Under the pieces are notes generated by a model. It made no database searches and was not told the origin of the DNA. It was given only the letters and a program-made list of their open reading frames with translations. Both the position numbers and the translations under genes were made by a program. From contig JAESPD010000001.1 of assembly GCA_016756855.1 (NCBI GenBank), positions 159,278 to 223,277 of the forward strand: a DNA stretch of 64,000 nucleotides, read 5' to 3'. Positions 26,350 to 35,734 of the stretch are shown here, one piece after another. This DNA comes from a gamma proteobacterium endosymbiont of Lamellibrachia anaximandri (GTDB lineage: Bacteria > Pseudomonadota > Gammaproteobacteria > Chromatiales > Chromatiaceae). Each line of letters opens with the position of its first letter. The first letter of the stretch is position 1.

Positions 26350-26982
26350 TCAGATCTCGATATCGAGCCAGTCGAGCAAATCATCCCACAGGATGACATC
26401 CTGATAGACCTGTGAGGGCGCCAGTTCGAAAATGCCCAAACCCCGCTCAGCCGACTGGATGTAATTTTTGCTCTCTCGCAGATGGGTGATCACCGGCACT
26501 TTGAGGTGGCCGAGAAATTTTTCCAATTCATGGTAGATGATGGTCTTTTCATGTACCCGGTTGGCGACGATACCGATTCGGGTCTGATGCCGGGAGACAC
26601 GACCGCTGCTCAGGAGTTCTTCCAGAAAGCGGCTGCAGGCCCGGATGTCGATGGGTGAGGGCAGTACCGGCAGGACCAGGGTATCCACTCGCTTCAACAT
26701 CTTGTTGATCGCCTTGCCATGGGTGCCGGCCGGGGCGTCCATGATCAGCAGGTCGGTTCCTTTCTTTGTCCTGATGGGTTCGCCGGTGGCATCGATCGCC
26801 TGGATATCAGGGATGCCCTCATAGTCCTGACGCGCCTCCAGCCAGTCCAGGGAGGATCTCTGGGGATCGAAATCGGCTAGCGCCACCTTGAGGCCTTCGT
26901 CGGCGTACCAAGTGGCGAGATTGGTGGCCAGTGTGGTTTTGCCACATCCACCCTTGGCATTCATCAGCATGACGGTGCGCAT
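26350..26982 (-). CDS. ParA/MinD-family ATPase
   Basis: 210 residues from the ATG at 26982, preceded by AGGAAA; the frame extends 12 codons further without homology. Deviant Walker A motif NAKGGCGKTTLATNLA with the signature Lys, Walker A' region (VALADFDPQRSSLDWLEAR) and LLIMDAPAGTHG. No ParB partner lies beside it, so it is an orphan of the kind that positions a cargo or polar complex rather than a plasmid partition protein. It is flanked on both sides by palindromic elements. Confidence 0.88.
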   Translation of the reverse strand: MRTVMLMNAKGGCGKTTLATNLATWYADEGLKVALADFDPQRSSLDWLEARQDYEGIPDIQAIDATGEPIRTKKGTDLLIMDAPAGTHGKAINKMLKRVDTLVLPVLPSPIDIRACSRFLEELLSSGRVSRHQTRIGIVANRVHEKTIIYHELEKFLGHLKVPVITHLRESKNYIQSAERGLGIFELAPSQVYQDVILWDDLLDWLDIEI

Positions 26983-27031
26983 GGCGAGTTTCCTAATGGT
27001 CGTTGGACGGATTACCACTTCGAATTGTAGC

Positions 27032-27206
27032 TAGTGTCTGTCCAGAAACCCATATCTAACCACAAAGATCACGAAGAGCATGAAGGTAACAAATTGATTA
27101 ACAATAAATTATCTTTCGGCAACTGCTCCTTGCGTTGCTCTACCTCCTGCATCCATGCAGTCGTGTGTGCTTCGTGGTTAAAACAGTGTTTCTGGACGAA
27201 CACTTG
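27032..27206. repeat. MITE-like palindromic element, copy B
   Basis: 175 bases with inverted ends TAGTGTCTGTCCAGAAAC and GTTTCTGGACGAACACTTG. The interior arms AACCACAAAGATCACGAAG and GTGTGCTTCGTGGTT are complementary in outline. The same CACGAAG-rich interior is found in copy C at 33461. It sits between the ParA-like gene and ubiD. Confidence 0.65.
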
Positions 27207-27228
27207 CTAATCCTGGGAAGGTCGGCAG

Positions 27229-28701
27229 TCAGGGTGAGTCGATGCCGAGTTCGCCCCAGATGTCGTCGACCCGCTGCTTGATCGCTTCGTTCATGAGAAT
27301 TGGCGTGCCCCACTCCCGGTTTGTCTCTCCAGGCCATTTATTGGTGGCATCGAAACCGATCTTTGAACCCAGTCCAGAGACCGGCGAAGCGAAATCGAGA
27401 TAGTCGATAGGGGTGTTTTCGATCAGCGTGGTGTCCCGCACGGGATCCATACGGGTGGTCATGGCCCAGATGACGTCGTTCCAGTCGCGGGTGTTGATGT
27501 CATCGTCCACCACGATGACGAACTTGGTGTACATGAACTGGCGCAGGAAGGACCAGACCCCCATCATCACCCGCTTGGCGTGCCCCGGATACTGCTTTTT
27601 CATGCTCACCACTGCCATGCGGTAGGAGCAGCCCTCCGGCGGCAGGTAGAAGTCGATGATCTCCGGGAACTGTTTCTGCAGGATCGGCACGAAGACCTCG
27701 TTCAGCGCCACCCCGAGGATTGCCGGTTCATCCGGTGGCCGCCCGGTATAGGTGCTGTGATAGATGGGGTCCTCACGGTGGGTAATACGCTCGATGGTGA
27801 AGACCGGAAAGCTTTCCACCTCATTGTAGTAACCGGTGTGATCGCCGAAAGGCCCTTCGGACGCCATATCGTCCGGATGGATATGACCTTCCAGCACAAA
27901 CTCTGCCGAGGCGGGTACCTGCAGGTCGGAGCCGATACACTTCACCACATCTGTGCGGCTGCCCCGCAGTAGCCCGGCGAAGGCGTATTCTGAAAGTGTG
28001 TCGGGCACCGGCGTTACCGCAGCCAGAATGGTGGCAGGATCTGCGCCCAGTGCCACGGCAATAGGGAAAGGTTCTCCCGAATGACGCTCCTGCCACTCCC
28101 GAAAATCCAGGGCGCCGCCGCGGTGGGCCAGCCAGCGCATGATGACCCGGTTGCGCCCGATGACCTGCATCCGGTAGATGCCGAGGTTCTGGCGTGACTT
28201 GTTGGGCCCACGGGTCACCACCAGTCCCCAGGTGATCAGCGGGCCGACGTCACCAGGCCAGCAGGTCTGCACCGGCAGGTCAGCCAGGTCGACGGCGTCG
28301 CCTTCAATGACCTGCGCCTGGCAGGGGGCATTGCGCTGCTCCTTCGGTGCCATATCCAATACCTTCCGGAAGATTGGCAGTTTCTGCCAAGCGTCCTTCA
28401 TCCCTTTTGGCGGGTCGGGCTCTTTCAGAAAAGCCAACAGTTTGCCGACCTCCCGTAGCGCCTCAACATCATCTTCGCCCATGCCCATGGCGACCCGGTG
28501 CGGGGTGCCGAAAAGGTTTCCCAGCAGCGGATGGCGCGAGCCTTTTACATTTTCGAACAGCAGAGCAGGCCCACCAGCCCGCAGGGTGCGGTCGCAGATT
28601 TCGGTGATTTCGAGGTTGGGGTCAACCTCCAGCTGAATGCGTTTCAGTTCGCCACGGGATTCAAGTTGCCGGATAAAGTCGCGCAGATCCTGGTATTGCA
28701 T
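27229..28701 (-). CDS. ubiD: 4-hydroxy-3-polyprenylbenzoate decarboxylase
   Basis: 490 residues, normal length. It uses prenylated FMN to decarboxylate the ubiquinone precursor. Recognisable blocks: [51 protein letters not shown] [47 protein letters not shown] and the C-terminal [15 protein letters not shown]. The E-R-E catalytic region appears intact as far as can be judged. No ubiX is present in this window. Confidence 0.96.
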   Translation of the reverse strand: MQYQDLRDFIRQLESRGELKRIQLEVDPNLEITEICDRTLRAGGPALLFENVKGSRHPLLGNLFGTPHRVAMGMGEDDVEALREVGKLLAFLKEPDPPKGMKDAWQKLPIFRKVLDMAPKEQRNAPCQAQVIEGDAVDLADLPVQTCWPGDVGPLITWGLVVTRGPNKSRQNLGIYRMQVIGRNRVIMRWLAHRGGALDFREWQERHSGEPFPIAVALGADPATILAAVTPVPDTLSEYAFAGLLRGSRTDVVKCIGSDLQVPASAEFVLEGHIHPDDMASEGPFGDHTGYYNEVESFPVFTIERITHREDPIYHSTYTGRPPDEPAILGVALNEVFVPILQKQFPEIIDFYLPPEGCSYRMAVVSMKKQYPGHAKRVMMGVWSFLRQFMYTKFVIVVDDDINTRDWNDVIWAMTTRMDPVRDTTLIENTPIDYLDFASPVSGLGSKIGFDATNKWPGETNREWGTPILMNEAIKQRVDDIWGELGIDSP

Positions 28702-28865
28702 GGGTTATATAGCTATCTCCATTGTTTGATCGCAAACCTTACCAGAGCGGGTGGGTTGAGCGGTATTTTGTGACCAAAATTTATTTTATGGGGCATAAGA
28801 AACTTGAATTATCCTGATTTAGGTCTAATATAAGCAAAATCTAATATATCAATCGGGATAATCCC

Positions 28866-29918
28866 ATGAAATTAAATAAGCAAGTTTGGCGGCAGTGGCA
28901 TTTTGTCATGCTCAGCCTGTTCCCGCTGTTAGCATCTGCTGAATTGACCACAGTGGAGGCAGATTTCCGTGAGACTCCAAGGGAGTTTCGTCTCGATGGT
29001 GTGGTGGAAGCGATCAATCAGACTACGGTCTCTGCCCAGACCCAGGGTCAGGTGCAGGAGATACTCTTCGATGTAGATGACTATGTCGAAAATGGACAGT
29101 TACTCATTACCCTGAAAGATACCGAGCAGAAGGCGCGCCTGCAGCAAGCCGAAGCCGACCTGAAGGAGGCCCTGGCGCGATTGCAGGAGGCGAAAGATGA
29201 ATATGTGCGGACCAGGGAGCTGTCTGGCAAAAAGCTGGTCTCTCAGTCGCAGCTGGATAAGGCGAATGCAAGCCTGAAATCGGCCCGTGCACGACACGAT
29301 GCTGCCAGTGCGGGTCTGATACAGGCCAGTGAGCAGCTGGAGTACACAAAAATACGCGCGCCCTATAGCGGCATAGTGACCCATCGTCTTATCGAGGTGG
29401 GTGAGATTGCCCAACCGGGACAAAAGCTGATGAGTGGCACCTCGCTGGATCAGCTACGGGTGTTGGTGGACGTGCCCCAGAGTCTTATCCCCATCATTCG
29501 CAAGACCGGCAAGGCACGTATACAGCAGCCGGATAGTGTGTTCGTGGAAGCGACCAAGCTTACTATTTTTCCTTTTGCTCATCATGGCAGCAATACTTTC
29601 AAGGTGCGGCTCGACCTGCCGGAGGGTATTCCTGACCTGTTCCCCGGCATGTTCGTGAAGACAGCCTTCGTCACCGGTACCAAGCGGGAGCTGGTTGTGC
29701 CGGCTGAGTCGGTGGTCTACCGCTCTGAAGTCACCGCTGTCTATGTGGTGGAGGAGAGTGGGCGTGTCCGCTTTCGCCATATTCGTGCGGGTCATCGGTC
29801 GGAAGACGGAAAGATGGCGGTAATAGCCGGTCTTTCGGCGGGCGACCGGCTGGCGATCGATCCGATTGCGGCAGGTGCCCTGTTGAAGCAGCAGATGGCG
29901 GAGGCCGGGAATGAGTAA
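28866..29918 (+). CDS. RND efflux periplasmic adaptor (membrane fusion protein)
   Basis: 350 residues. N-terminal signal peptide (HFVMLSLFPLLASAE), then the lipoyl half-motif GVVEAINQTTVSAQTQGQVQEILFD. A long alpha-helical hairpin at about 90-150 follows (LQQAEADLKEALARLQEAKDE), then the second lipoyl half (TKIRAPYSGIVTHRLIEVGEIAQPG) and a beta-barrel region (LFPGMFVKTAF). It bridges the RND pump to an outer membrane channel; no TolC-like gene is in the window. The last 8 bases overlap the pump gene. Confidence 0.92.
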   Translation: MKLNKQVWRQWHFVMLSLFPLLASAELTTVEADFRETPREFRLDGVVEAINQTTVSAQTQGQVQEILFDVDDYVENGQLLITLKDTEQKARLQQAEADLKEALARLQEAKDEYVRTRELSGKKLVSQSQLDKANASLKSARARHDAASAGLIQASEQLEYTKIRAPYSGIVTHRLIEVGEIAQPGQKLMSGTSLDQLRVLVDVPQSLIPIIRKTGKARIQQPDSVFVEATKLTIFPFAHHGSNTFKVRLDLPEGIPDLFPGMFVKTAFVTGTKRELVVPAESVVYRSEVTAVYVVEESGRVRFRHIRAGHRSEDGKMAVIAGLSAGDRLAIDPIAAGALLKQQMAEAGNE

Positions 29919-32900
29919 GCTGGCGATATCGGGACGCATCGCGGAGCGTTTCATGCTCACGGAGATTACTCCCCTGCTGGCCCTGGTGGGGCTGTTGCTG
30001 GGGGTTTTTGCGGTGCTTGTTACTCCCCGTGAGGAGGAGCCGCAGATCAATGTTACCTTTGCCAACGTCTTCATCCCATTTCCCGGTGCGACCGCGAAAG
30101 AGGTGGAGAGTCTGGTGGCAACGCCTGCGGAGCAGGTGTTGTCGGAGATCGATGGTGTAAAGCACGTCTACTCCACCTCCCGTCCCGGCATGGCAGTGTT
30201 GACGGTGAGATTCGTGGTTGGTGAAAACCGGGAAGATGCCATCGTGCGTCTCTTCAGTAAGGTCTACTCCAATCAGGACTGGCTACCGCAAAATCTGGGG
30301 GTGGGACTGCCGATCATCAAACCGAAGGGCATCGATGATGTGCCGATCGTTACCGCGACCTTGTGGACTGAAGATCCAGAGAAAGGGGCCTATGAGTTGG
30401 GGCAGGTAGCGCATGCCATTGAGTCTGAGCTGAAACGGGTGCCTGGGACGCGGGATATCTACACCATCGGTAACCCCGACCGCGTGGTGCATGTGGAGCT
30501 GGACCCCCAGGCCCTGGCGGGTCACAACATCGACCTGAGTGACCTGCGCAATGCGCTGCAGGCGGGCAACCGGATTCGTGACAACATTACGATAACGGCA
30601 CAAAATCATGAAGTGTTGGTGCAGGCGGGTACCTTCCTCACCTCTGCCGAGGAGATCGACTCCCTGGTGGTCGGTGTCCAGGAGGGCAGGGCGATCTACC
30701 TGCGGGATGTGGCCAGAGTGAGCCATGAACCTGATTTGCCGAGCCAGTATGTCTGGATGGGCGGTGGTGAACAGGGTGAGCTCAAGGGTGTGCAGCCAAA
30801 TGGAAAATATCCGGCAGTCACCATAGCGGTGGCGAAAAAAGCGGGTACCAATGCGGTGGACATCTCAAAGGCGGTGATCGAGCGTTTCGAACAACTGCAG
30901 GGCACCTTCATTCCCGATGGGGTTAACGTCACCATCACCCGCAACTATGGTGAGACGGCGGAAGCCAAGGCGAACAAGCTGATCACCAAACTGGCGTTTG
31001 CAACCCTTTCGGTGATCGTACTGGTCTTTCTGGCCATCGGCTGGCGTGAGGCCTTCATCGTCGGCGCCGCTGTGGTGGTGACCCTGGCGATCACCCTGTT
31101 TGCCTCATGGGTCTGGGGTTTCACCCTCAACCGGGTGTCGCTGTTTGCCCTTATCTTCTCCATCGGCATCCTGGTCGATGATGCCATCGTGGTGGTGGAG
31201 AACATCCACCGTCATCTGCAGATGGGCGCGAAAAATTTACGGGAGGCGATCCCGAAGGCGGTGGACGAGGTGGGCGGTCCCACCATTCTGGCGACCTTTA
31301 CCGTCATCGCCGCGCTGCTGCCGATGGCCTTCGTCACCGGTTTGATGGGACCCTACATGAGTCCGATCCCGATCAATGCCAGTACCGGCATGCTGATCTC
31401 CCTGCTGGTGGCCTTCATCTTTACCCCCTGGCTGACCAACCTTGTGTTGGCCAATCATGTGGAGAAGATTGCGGCCCATGCCCACGATGAACAGGCCGAG
31501 ACCGGACTCAGTCGTTTCTTCGATAGCGTCATGCGCCCGTTTCTGCTGGGGTCTCGCGGTAATCTGATGCGCTGGGTGCTGCTGGGCGGCATCCTGATTC
31601 TCATGGCCATCTCGGTCTCATTGGTGGTCAACCAATCAGTGGTATTGAAGATGCTGCCCTTCGACAACAAGTCGGAATTCCAGGTGATGCTCGATATGCC
31701 GGAGGGAACCAGTCTGGAGCAGACCACCCGTGTACTCGACGAGATGGGTGACTATCTTGCCAGCGTGGACGAGGTGACCGACTATCAGGTCTATTCAGGC
31801 ACAGCGTCGCCGATCGGCTTCAACGGCCTGGTGCGCCAGTACTACCTGCGGGAAGGGGCTCACCTGGGCGACATCCAGGTCAACCTGGTGGACAAGCATC
31901 TGCGTGAGCGTAAGAGTCACGAAATCGCACTTTCGGTGCGAGCCCCGCTGCAGAAAATCGCCCGTGAGTATAACGGTAACGCCAAGATTGTCGAAGTCTC
32001 TCCCGGTCCGCCGGTGATGTCGCCGCTGGTGGCTGAGATTTATGGTCTCGACTATCAGGGGCAGACAGAGGTGGCGTGGGAGACGCGCAAGATCTTTGAA
32101 AATACCCCAGACATCATCGATGTGGATGACAGCGTCGAGTATCCATCAGTGAAGTTTGTCGTCCAGGTCGATCGCGCCAAGGCGGCGCGTCTGGGTGTGG
32201 CCCAAAGCACGGTTGCTGAGGCGCTGGCCACGGTATTGGGCGGTGAAGACGTTAGTTTCCTTCACGGTGAGAACCTGAAGTATGCCGTACCTATTCGCCT
32301 GGAATACTCGGATGCGGACAAGGCGGATCTGGAGCAGGTGCTCTCTCTGCGGGTGCGCGCACAGAGTGGCACGCTGGTGCCGCTCTCGGAGATTGTCCAG
32401 GTGGTGCCGCGTGTGCGGGAATACTCTATCCACCACAAGGATCTGATGCCGGTGGTCTATGTTACGGGTGACATGGCGGGTGAGACCGATAGCCCGCTCT
32501 ACGGTCTGTTTGGGATTTCCGACCAGCTCAATGGCGACGGGGGTGTGGAGCAGTGGTTTCTCTCCCAGCCGGAAAATCCGTATGAGTACAGTCTCAAATG
32601 GGACGGTGAATGGCAGATTACCTACGAGACCTTCCGTGATATGGGCATCGCCTACTCGGTGGGTCTGTTGATGATCTATCTGCTGGTGGTGGCGCAGTTC
32701 CGTTCCTACCTGGTGCCCCTGGTGATCATGGCGCCGATCCCGCTGACCATCATCGGCATCCTGCCGGGACATGCGCTGATGGGTGCCCAGTTCACTGCCA
32801 CCTCCCTGATCGGCATGATTGCCCTGGCGGGTATCATCGTGCGCAACTCCATCCTGCTGGTGGACTTTATCAATCAACAGGTGCGGGAAGGTTTGGGCTT

Positions 32901-33138
32901 TGAGGAGGCGGTTGTCAGTGCCGCCGCAGTGCGTGCAAAACCTATCGCGTTGACTGCGCTGGCGGCTATGGCTGGTGGATTTTTCATCCTCGATGATCCG
33001 ATATTCAGCGGTCTGGCGGTATCCTTGATCTTTGGCTTGTTCGTTTCGACGGTATTGACCCTGATCGTGATCCCCGTGGTCTACTATGCCACGATGAGAA
33101 ATCGCCTGAGTGATCTCCAGGCAGGGAGTGCTTCATGA
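29911..33138 (+). CDS. RND-family efflux transporter, inner membrane pump
   Basis: 1075 residues, full length. Twelve-helix RND layout with two large periplasmic loops. The proton-relay aspartates are present in helix 4 (IGILVDDAIVVVENIHRHL). Other family marks: ATPAEQVLSEIDGVKHVYSTS, NYGETAEAKANKL, and a second half with FRSYLVPLVIMAPIPLTIIGILPGH and IIVRNSILLVDFINQQ. This is the hydrophobe/amphiphile exporter branch; substrates cannot be predicted. The ATG overlaps the adaptor gene, and the stop overlaps the following small gene (ATGA), so all three form one unit. Confidence 0.95.
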   Translation: MSKLAISGRIAERFMLTEITPLLALVGLLLGVFAVLVTPREEEPQINVTFANVFIPFPGATAKEVESLVATPAEQVLSEIDGVKHVYSTSRPGMAVLTVRFVVGENREDAIVRLFSKVYSNQDWLPQNLGVGLPIIKPKGIDDVPIVTATLWTEDPEKGAYELGQVAHAIESELKRVPGTRDIYTIGNPDRVVHVELDPQALAGHNIDLSDLRNALQAGNRIRDNITITAQNHEVLVQAGTFLTSAEEIDSLVVGVQEGRAIYLRDVARVSHEPDLPSQYVWMGGGEQGELKGVQPNGKYPAVTIAVAKKAGTNAVDISKAVIERFEQLQGTFIPDGVNVTITRNYGETAEAKANKLITKLAFATLSVIVLVFLAIGWREAFIVGAAVVVTLAITLFASWVWGFTLNRVSLFALIFSIGILVDDAIVVVENIHRHLQMGAKNLREAIPKAVDEVGGPTILATFTVIAALLPMAFVTGLMGPYMSPIPINASTGMLISLLVAFIFTPWLTNLVLANHVEKIAAHAHDEQAETGLSRFFDSVMRPFLLGSRGNLMRWVLLGGILILMAISVSLVVNQSVVLKMLPFDNKSEFQVMLDMPEGTSLEQTTRVLDEMGDYLASVDEVTDYQVYSGTASPIGFNGLVRQYYLREGAHLGDIQVNLVDKHLRERKSHEIALSVRAPLQKIAREYNGNAKIVEVSPGPPVMSPLVAEIYGLDYQGQTEVAWETRKIFENTPDIIDVDDSVEYPSVKFVVQVDRAKAARLGVAQSTVAEALATVLGGEDVSFLHGENLKYAVPIRLEYSDADKADLEQVLSLRVRAQSGTLVPLSEIVQVVPRVREYSIHHKDLMPVVYVTGDMAGETDSPLYGLFGISDQLNGDGGVEQWFLSQPENPYEYSLKWDGEWQITYETFRDMGIAYSVGLLMIYLLVVAQFRSYLVPLVIMAPIPLTIIGILPGHALMGAQFTATSLIGMIALAGIIVRNSILLVDFINQQVREGLGFEEAVVSAAAVRAKPIALTALAAMAGGFFILDDPIFSGLAVSLIFGLFVSTVLTLIVIPVVYYATMRNRLSDLQAGSAS

Positions 33139-33434
33139 CAAGAGAGAACTGGCAGGGTCGTTGCTGGAATTGTGGACAAATCCTTCAGGGGGCAGATTTC
33201 AGCCGTGAAGAGCGTTGTCCGGATTGCAGCAAGGCGACCCATGCCTGTAAAAACTGCCGCTACTACAAGCCCGGTTTGGCCAATGATTGTCGGGAACCTG
33301 TTGCCGAGCGGGTGACCGACAAGGAGCGGCCCAATTTCTGCGACTATTTTGAGCCTTGGGAAGCGGCTTATGGCGGCGTTGCAGCAACTTCTGAAGATGA
33401 CATGATGAGCGCCGCAGAGGATCTATTTAAATAG
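33135..33434 (+). CDS. Small Cys-rich zinc-ribbon-like protein coupled to the RND pump
   Basis: 99 residues with eight Cys in pairs: CWNCG, CPDC, CKNC, then CRE and FCDYF. The first four match a zinc ribbon (CxxC...CxxC); the later CKNCRYYKPGLANDCREP is a second metal-site candidate. The C-terminus is acidic. No signal peptide, so it is cytoplasmic. Its ATG overlaps the pump gene stop. I do not know a function; conservation beside RND genes would be worth checking. Confidence 0.8.
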   Translation: MTRENWQGRCWNCGQILQGADFSREERCPDCSKATHACKNCRYYKPGLANDCREPVAERVTDKERPNFCDYFEPWEAAYGGVAATSEDDMMSAAEDLFK

Positions 33435-33460
33435 GCGGGTTATCCTCGCATGCGCGGCGC

Positions 33461-33601
33461 CTACCTGGTGCCCGTCAGGAAACACTGTATTCACCACGAA
33501 GCGCACGAAGAACACGAAGAAAATTCAGGGTTAATTTTACCTTCGTGCTCTTCGTGTCCTTTGTGGTTAGATGTGGGTTTCCGGATGGAAACTACCTGGT
33601 G
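33461..33601. repeat. MITE-like palindromic element, copy C, with flanking direct repeat
   Basis: Inverted ends GGTGCCCGTCAGGAAAC and GTTTCCGGATGGAAACTACC enclose complementary arms CACCACGAAGCGCACGAAG and CTTCGTGCTCTTCGTG...TTTGTGG. The 10-base sequence CTACCTGGTG occurs at both borders (33461-33470 and 33592-33601), as a target duplication or shared end. The interior resembles copy B inverted. The rest of 33602-33722 shows no gene. Confidence 0.6.
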
Positions 33602-33722
33602 TCTGTGATGAAACCAATGGCCCTAGCCACGATGGGTGCTAAATATGCCGGATTGATGAAAATCATCGGATGTTGAGCCTGTTTGCTGGATTATGTGGAC
33701 AGAACCTAGCAGGAGCCCGCCC

Positions 33723-33947
33723 ATGTGTTACGCCATCTATTTTTCCCTGATTGCCCTTTTGCTGATCTACAGCGATTCTGTGGTGGAACAGTTCGCCCTT
33801 TCCGAGAGTGCCGGTGAGGGTCAGTGGATTATGATGGCGACGGGATGGGAGTTGGTTCCGGCCATCTGGCCTCTGTTACTCATGGCAATGGTCTTCGCCA
33901 GTGCACTGACCTTTTTTGTCGCACGGGCGCTATTCAGGCAGCGATGA
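33723..33947 (+). CDS. Small two-helix membrane protein
   Basis: 74 residues from the ATG at 33723, chosen for AGGAG eight bases upstream; the frame extends 10 codons further. Two hydrophobic segments: YAIYFSLIALLLIYS near the start and AIWPLLLMAMVFASALTFFVA near the end, joined by an acidic loop. Basic end RALFRQR. No family recognised. Convergent with btuD, 6 bases apart. Confidence 0.6.
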   Translation: MCYAIYFSLIALLLIYSDSVVEQFALSESAGEGQWIMMATGWELVPAIWPLLLMAMVFASALTFFVARALFRQR

Positions 33948-33953
33948 AATAGC

Positions 33954-34736
33954 CTATTTGGGGATTCGCTTCCAGGTGATATTGAGCAGGGTGTCGATGG
34001 CGCTTTGAGAATCGGGCAGATGAATCTGGTAGGCGTTCTCTAAATTGTCAGGGGTGAGTACCTCTCCTGGTTTTCCAACGGCAAGTGTGCGTCCCTGATG
34101 CAGGAGCTGCAGCCGCTGGCAGAAGTGGGCGGCGAGCCGTAAATCGTGTAATACCACGATCACAGCGTTGCCTCGCGAGCAGTGCTCTGCAAGCATTGCC
34201 ATAACATCGAGTTGATGCGCCGGATCGAGCGCGGCCACGGGTTCGTCGGCGAGCAGGATCTCCGGTTCTGAAGCAAGCGCACGGGCCAGCAGTACCCTGG
34301 CGCGTTCTCCGCCGGAGAGCGTGTTGAAGGGACGGTGACGAAATGGCAGCAGGTCAGCACCTGAGATGACCTGTTCGATCATCTGTTGATCCCGTTCGGA
34401 AAGTTTTCCCCAGGGTTCGAGGTGGGGAATGCGGCCCAATTCGATAATGCGTTCCACCGAGAGCGGCCAGTGGACCTCTGTCTGCTGGGGCAGATAGGCG
34501 ATACGTCTGGCCTGTTCATTGCGTGGAATGTCTTCGATGCGCTGTTCGCCAAGCTGAAGCACTCCGCTATCTGTCTGGGTCGATCCGGCAAGACAGCGCA
34601 ACAGGCTGCTCTTTCCCGCCCCGTTGGGGCCGATCAGGCCGAGCATCTCGCCCCTCTTCAGCTCGATATCCACAGCCTCCAGAATCGCGTGATCATCGAA
34701 AGCAAGAGAGAGTGCGGTTCCGCGAAGCAGGCTCAT
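33954..34736 (-). CDS. btuD: Cobalamin ABC transporter ATP-binding protein
   Basis: 260 residues. Walker A GPNGAGKSSLLR, Q-loop region LPQQTEVHW, signature LSGGERARVLLARAL, Walker B ILLADEPVAALDP and switch His in VIVVLHDLRLAAHF. This is the FecE/BtuD type. The start overlaps the permease stop by 4 bases (ATGA). The cluster lies behind a cobalamin riboswitch with btuB, so vitamin B12 is the likely substrate. It energises import across the inner membrane. Confidence 0.88.
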   Translation of the reverse strand: MSLLRGTALSLAFDDHAILEAVDIELKRGEMLGLIGPNGAGKSSLLRCLAGSTQTDSGVLQLGEQRIEDIPRNEQARRIAYLPQQTEVHWPLSVERIIELGRIPHLEPWGKLSERDQQMIEQVISGADLLPFRHRPFNTLSGGERARVLLARALASEPEILLADEPVAALDPAHQLDVMAMLAEHCSRGNAVIVVLHDLRLAAHFCQRLQLLHQGRTLAVGKPGEVLTPDNLENAYQIHLPDSQSAIDTLLNITWKRIPK

Positions 34737-35734
34737 TGGTTATACCGCCTGCTTTTGATGATGAGATAGAGAAAAAAGGGCGCCCCCACCAGAGCGGTGA
34801 CGACGCCCACCTTGATCTCTGTCTGCGCCGGTAGCAGGCGTACCAGGATATCGGCCGCAAGCAGCAGGATGGCGCCCCCCAAGGCGCTGGCGGCAAGCAG
34901 TCTGCCGGGTTGATAGCCGACGAACGGGCGCAGCATGTGGGGCACCACCAGGCCGATAAAACCGATCGCGCCGGTCACTGAAACCGCAGAGCCCACCGCC
35001 AGTGCCACGGCGAGAAAGATGCGCCAGCGCAGGCGGGGCAGATCCACACCCATGGATTGGGCCGTCTCCTCGCCAAGCGTCAGGGCATCCAGCGCCCGGC
35101 CGACACGCAACAGCAGAATCCAGCCCAGCAGGGTGCCGGGCAGCATGATCCAGAAATTATCCATGCTGCTGTTGTTCAGTGAGCCCATCATCCAAAGCAC
35201 GATCTCCTGCACCGCATAGGGGCTGGGGGCGAGATTGAGCAGCAGGGAGATGAGGGCCAGGCTCAGTGAGTTTATCGCCACGCCGGCCAGAATCAGGGTG
35301 AGGGTGCAGGCATTGCGTCCCGCCAGCAGATAGACCAGCAGGGTGGCGCCGAGTGATCCCAGGATGCCACCGAGAGGCAGGCTGAACTGGGAGAGAGCGG
35401 CACTGCCGAAGTAGAGTGCGATCACCGCCCCAAGGGCGGCACCGCTGGCACTGCCGATGAGCCCGGGGCTTGCCAGGGGATTGCGCAGCATGGCCTGCAT
35501 GGCGGCGCCGCAAAGCCCCAGGGTGGCTCCGGCGAAAAGCGCGATCAACGCGCGGGGCAGGCGCACTTCGGTCAGGATCAGTGCCAGTACGCTGCTGGTG
35601 TCAGCAAACGTCTCCTGTAATGCCTGGAAAACCGGGATCGTTTGACTGCCAAAGAGCAGTGAGGCTAGAAACAGGCTACCCGCGATCACACAAAGCAGTC
35701 CGAGCAGCCGGGCTTGTCTTATCTCCCCCAACAT
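34733..35734 (-). CDS. btuC: Cobalamin ABC transporter permease
   Basis: 333 residues, FecCD/BtuC family with about ten membrane helices. Typical blocks: VRLPRALIALFAGATLGLCGAAMQAMLRNPLASPGLIG, GAIGFIGLVVPHMLRPFVG and a C-terminal GVVTALVGAPFFLYLI. It forms the inner membrane channel with BtuD. Its ATG shares one base with the btuF stop (TAATG). Order btuB-F-C-D all on one strand. Confidence 0.9.
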   Translation of the reverse strand: MLGEIRQARLLGLLCVIAGSLFLASLLFGSQTIPVFQALQETFADTSSVLALILTEVRLPRALIALFAGATLGLCGAAMQAMLRNPLASPGLIGSASGAALGAVIALYFGSAALSQFSLPLGGILGSLGATLLVYLLAGRNACTLTLILAGVAINSLSLALISLLLNLAPSPYAVQEIVLWMMGSLNNSSMDNFWIMLPGTLLGWILLLRVGRALDALTLGEETAQSMGVDLPRLRWRIFLAVALAVGSAVSVTGAIGFIGLVVPHMLRPFVGYQPGRLLAASALGGAILLLAADILVRLLPAQTEIKVGVVTALVGAPFFLYLIIKSRRYNQ

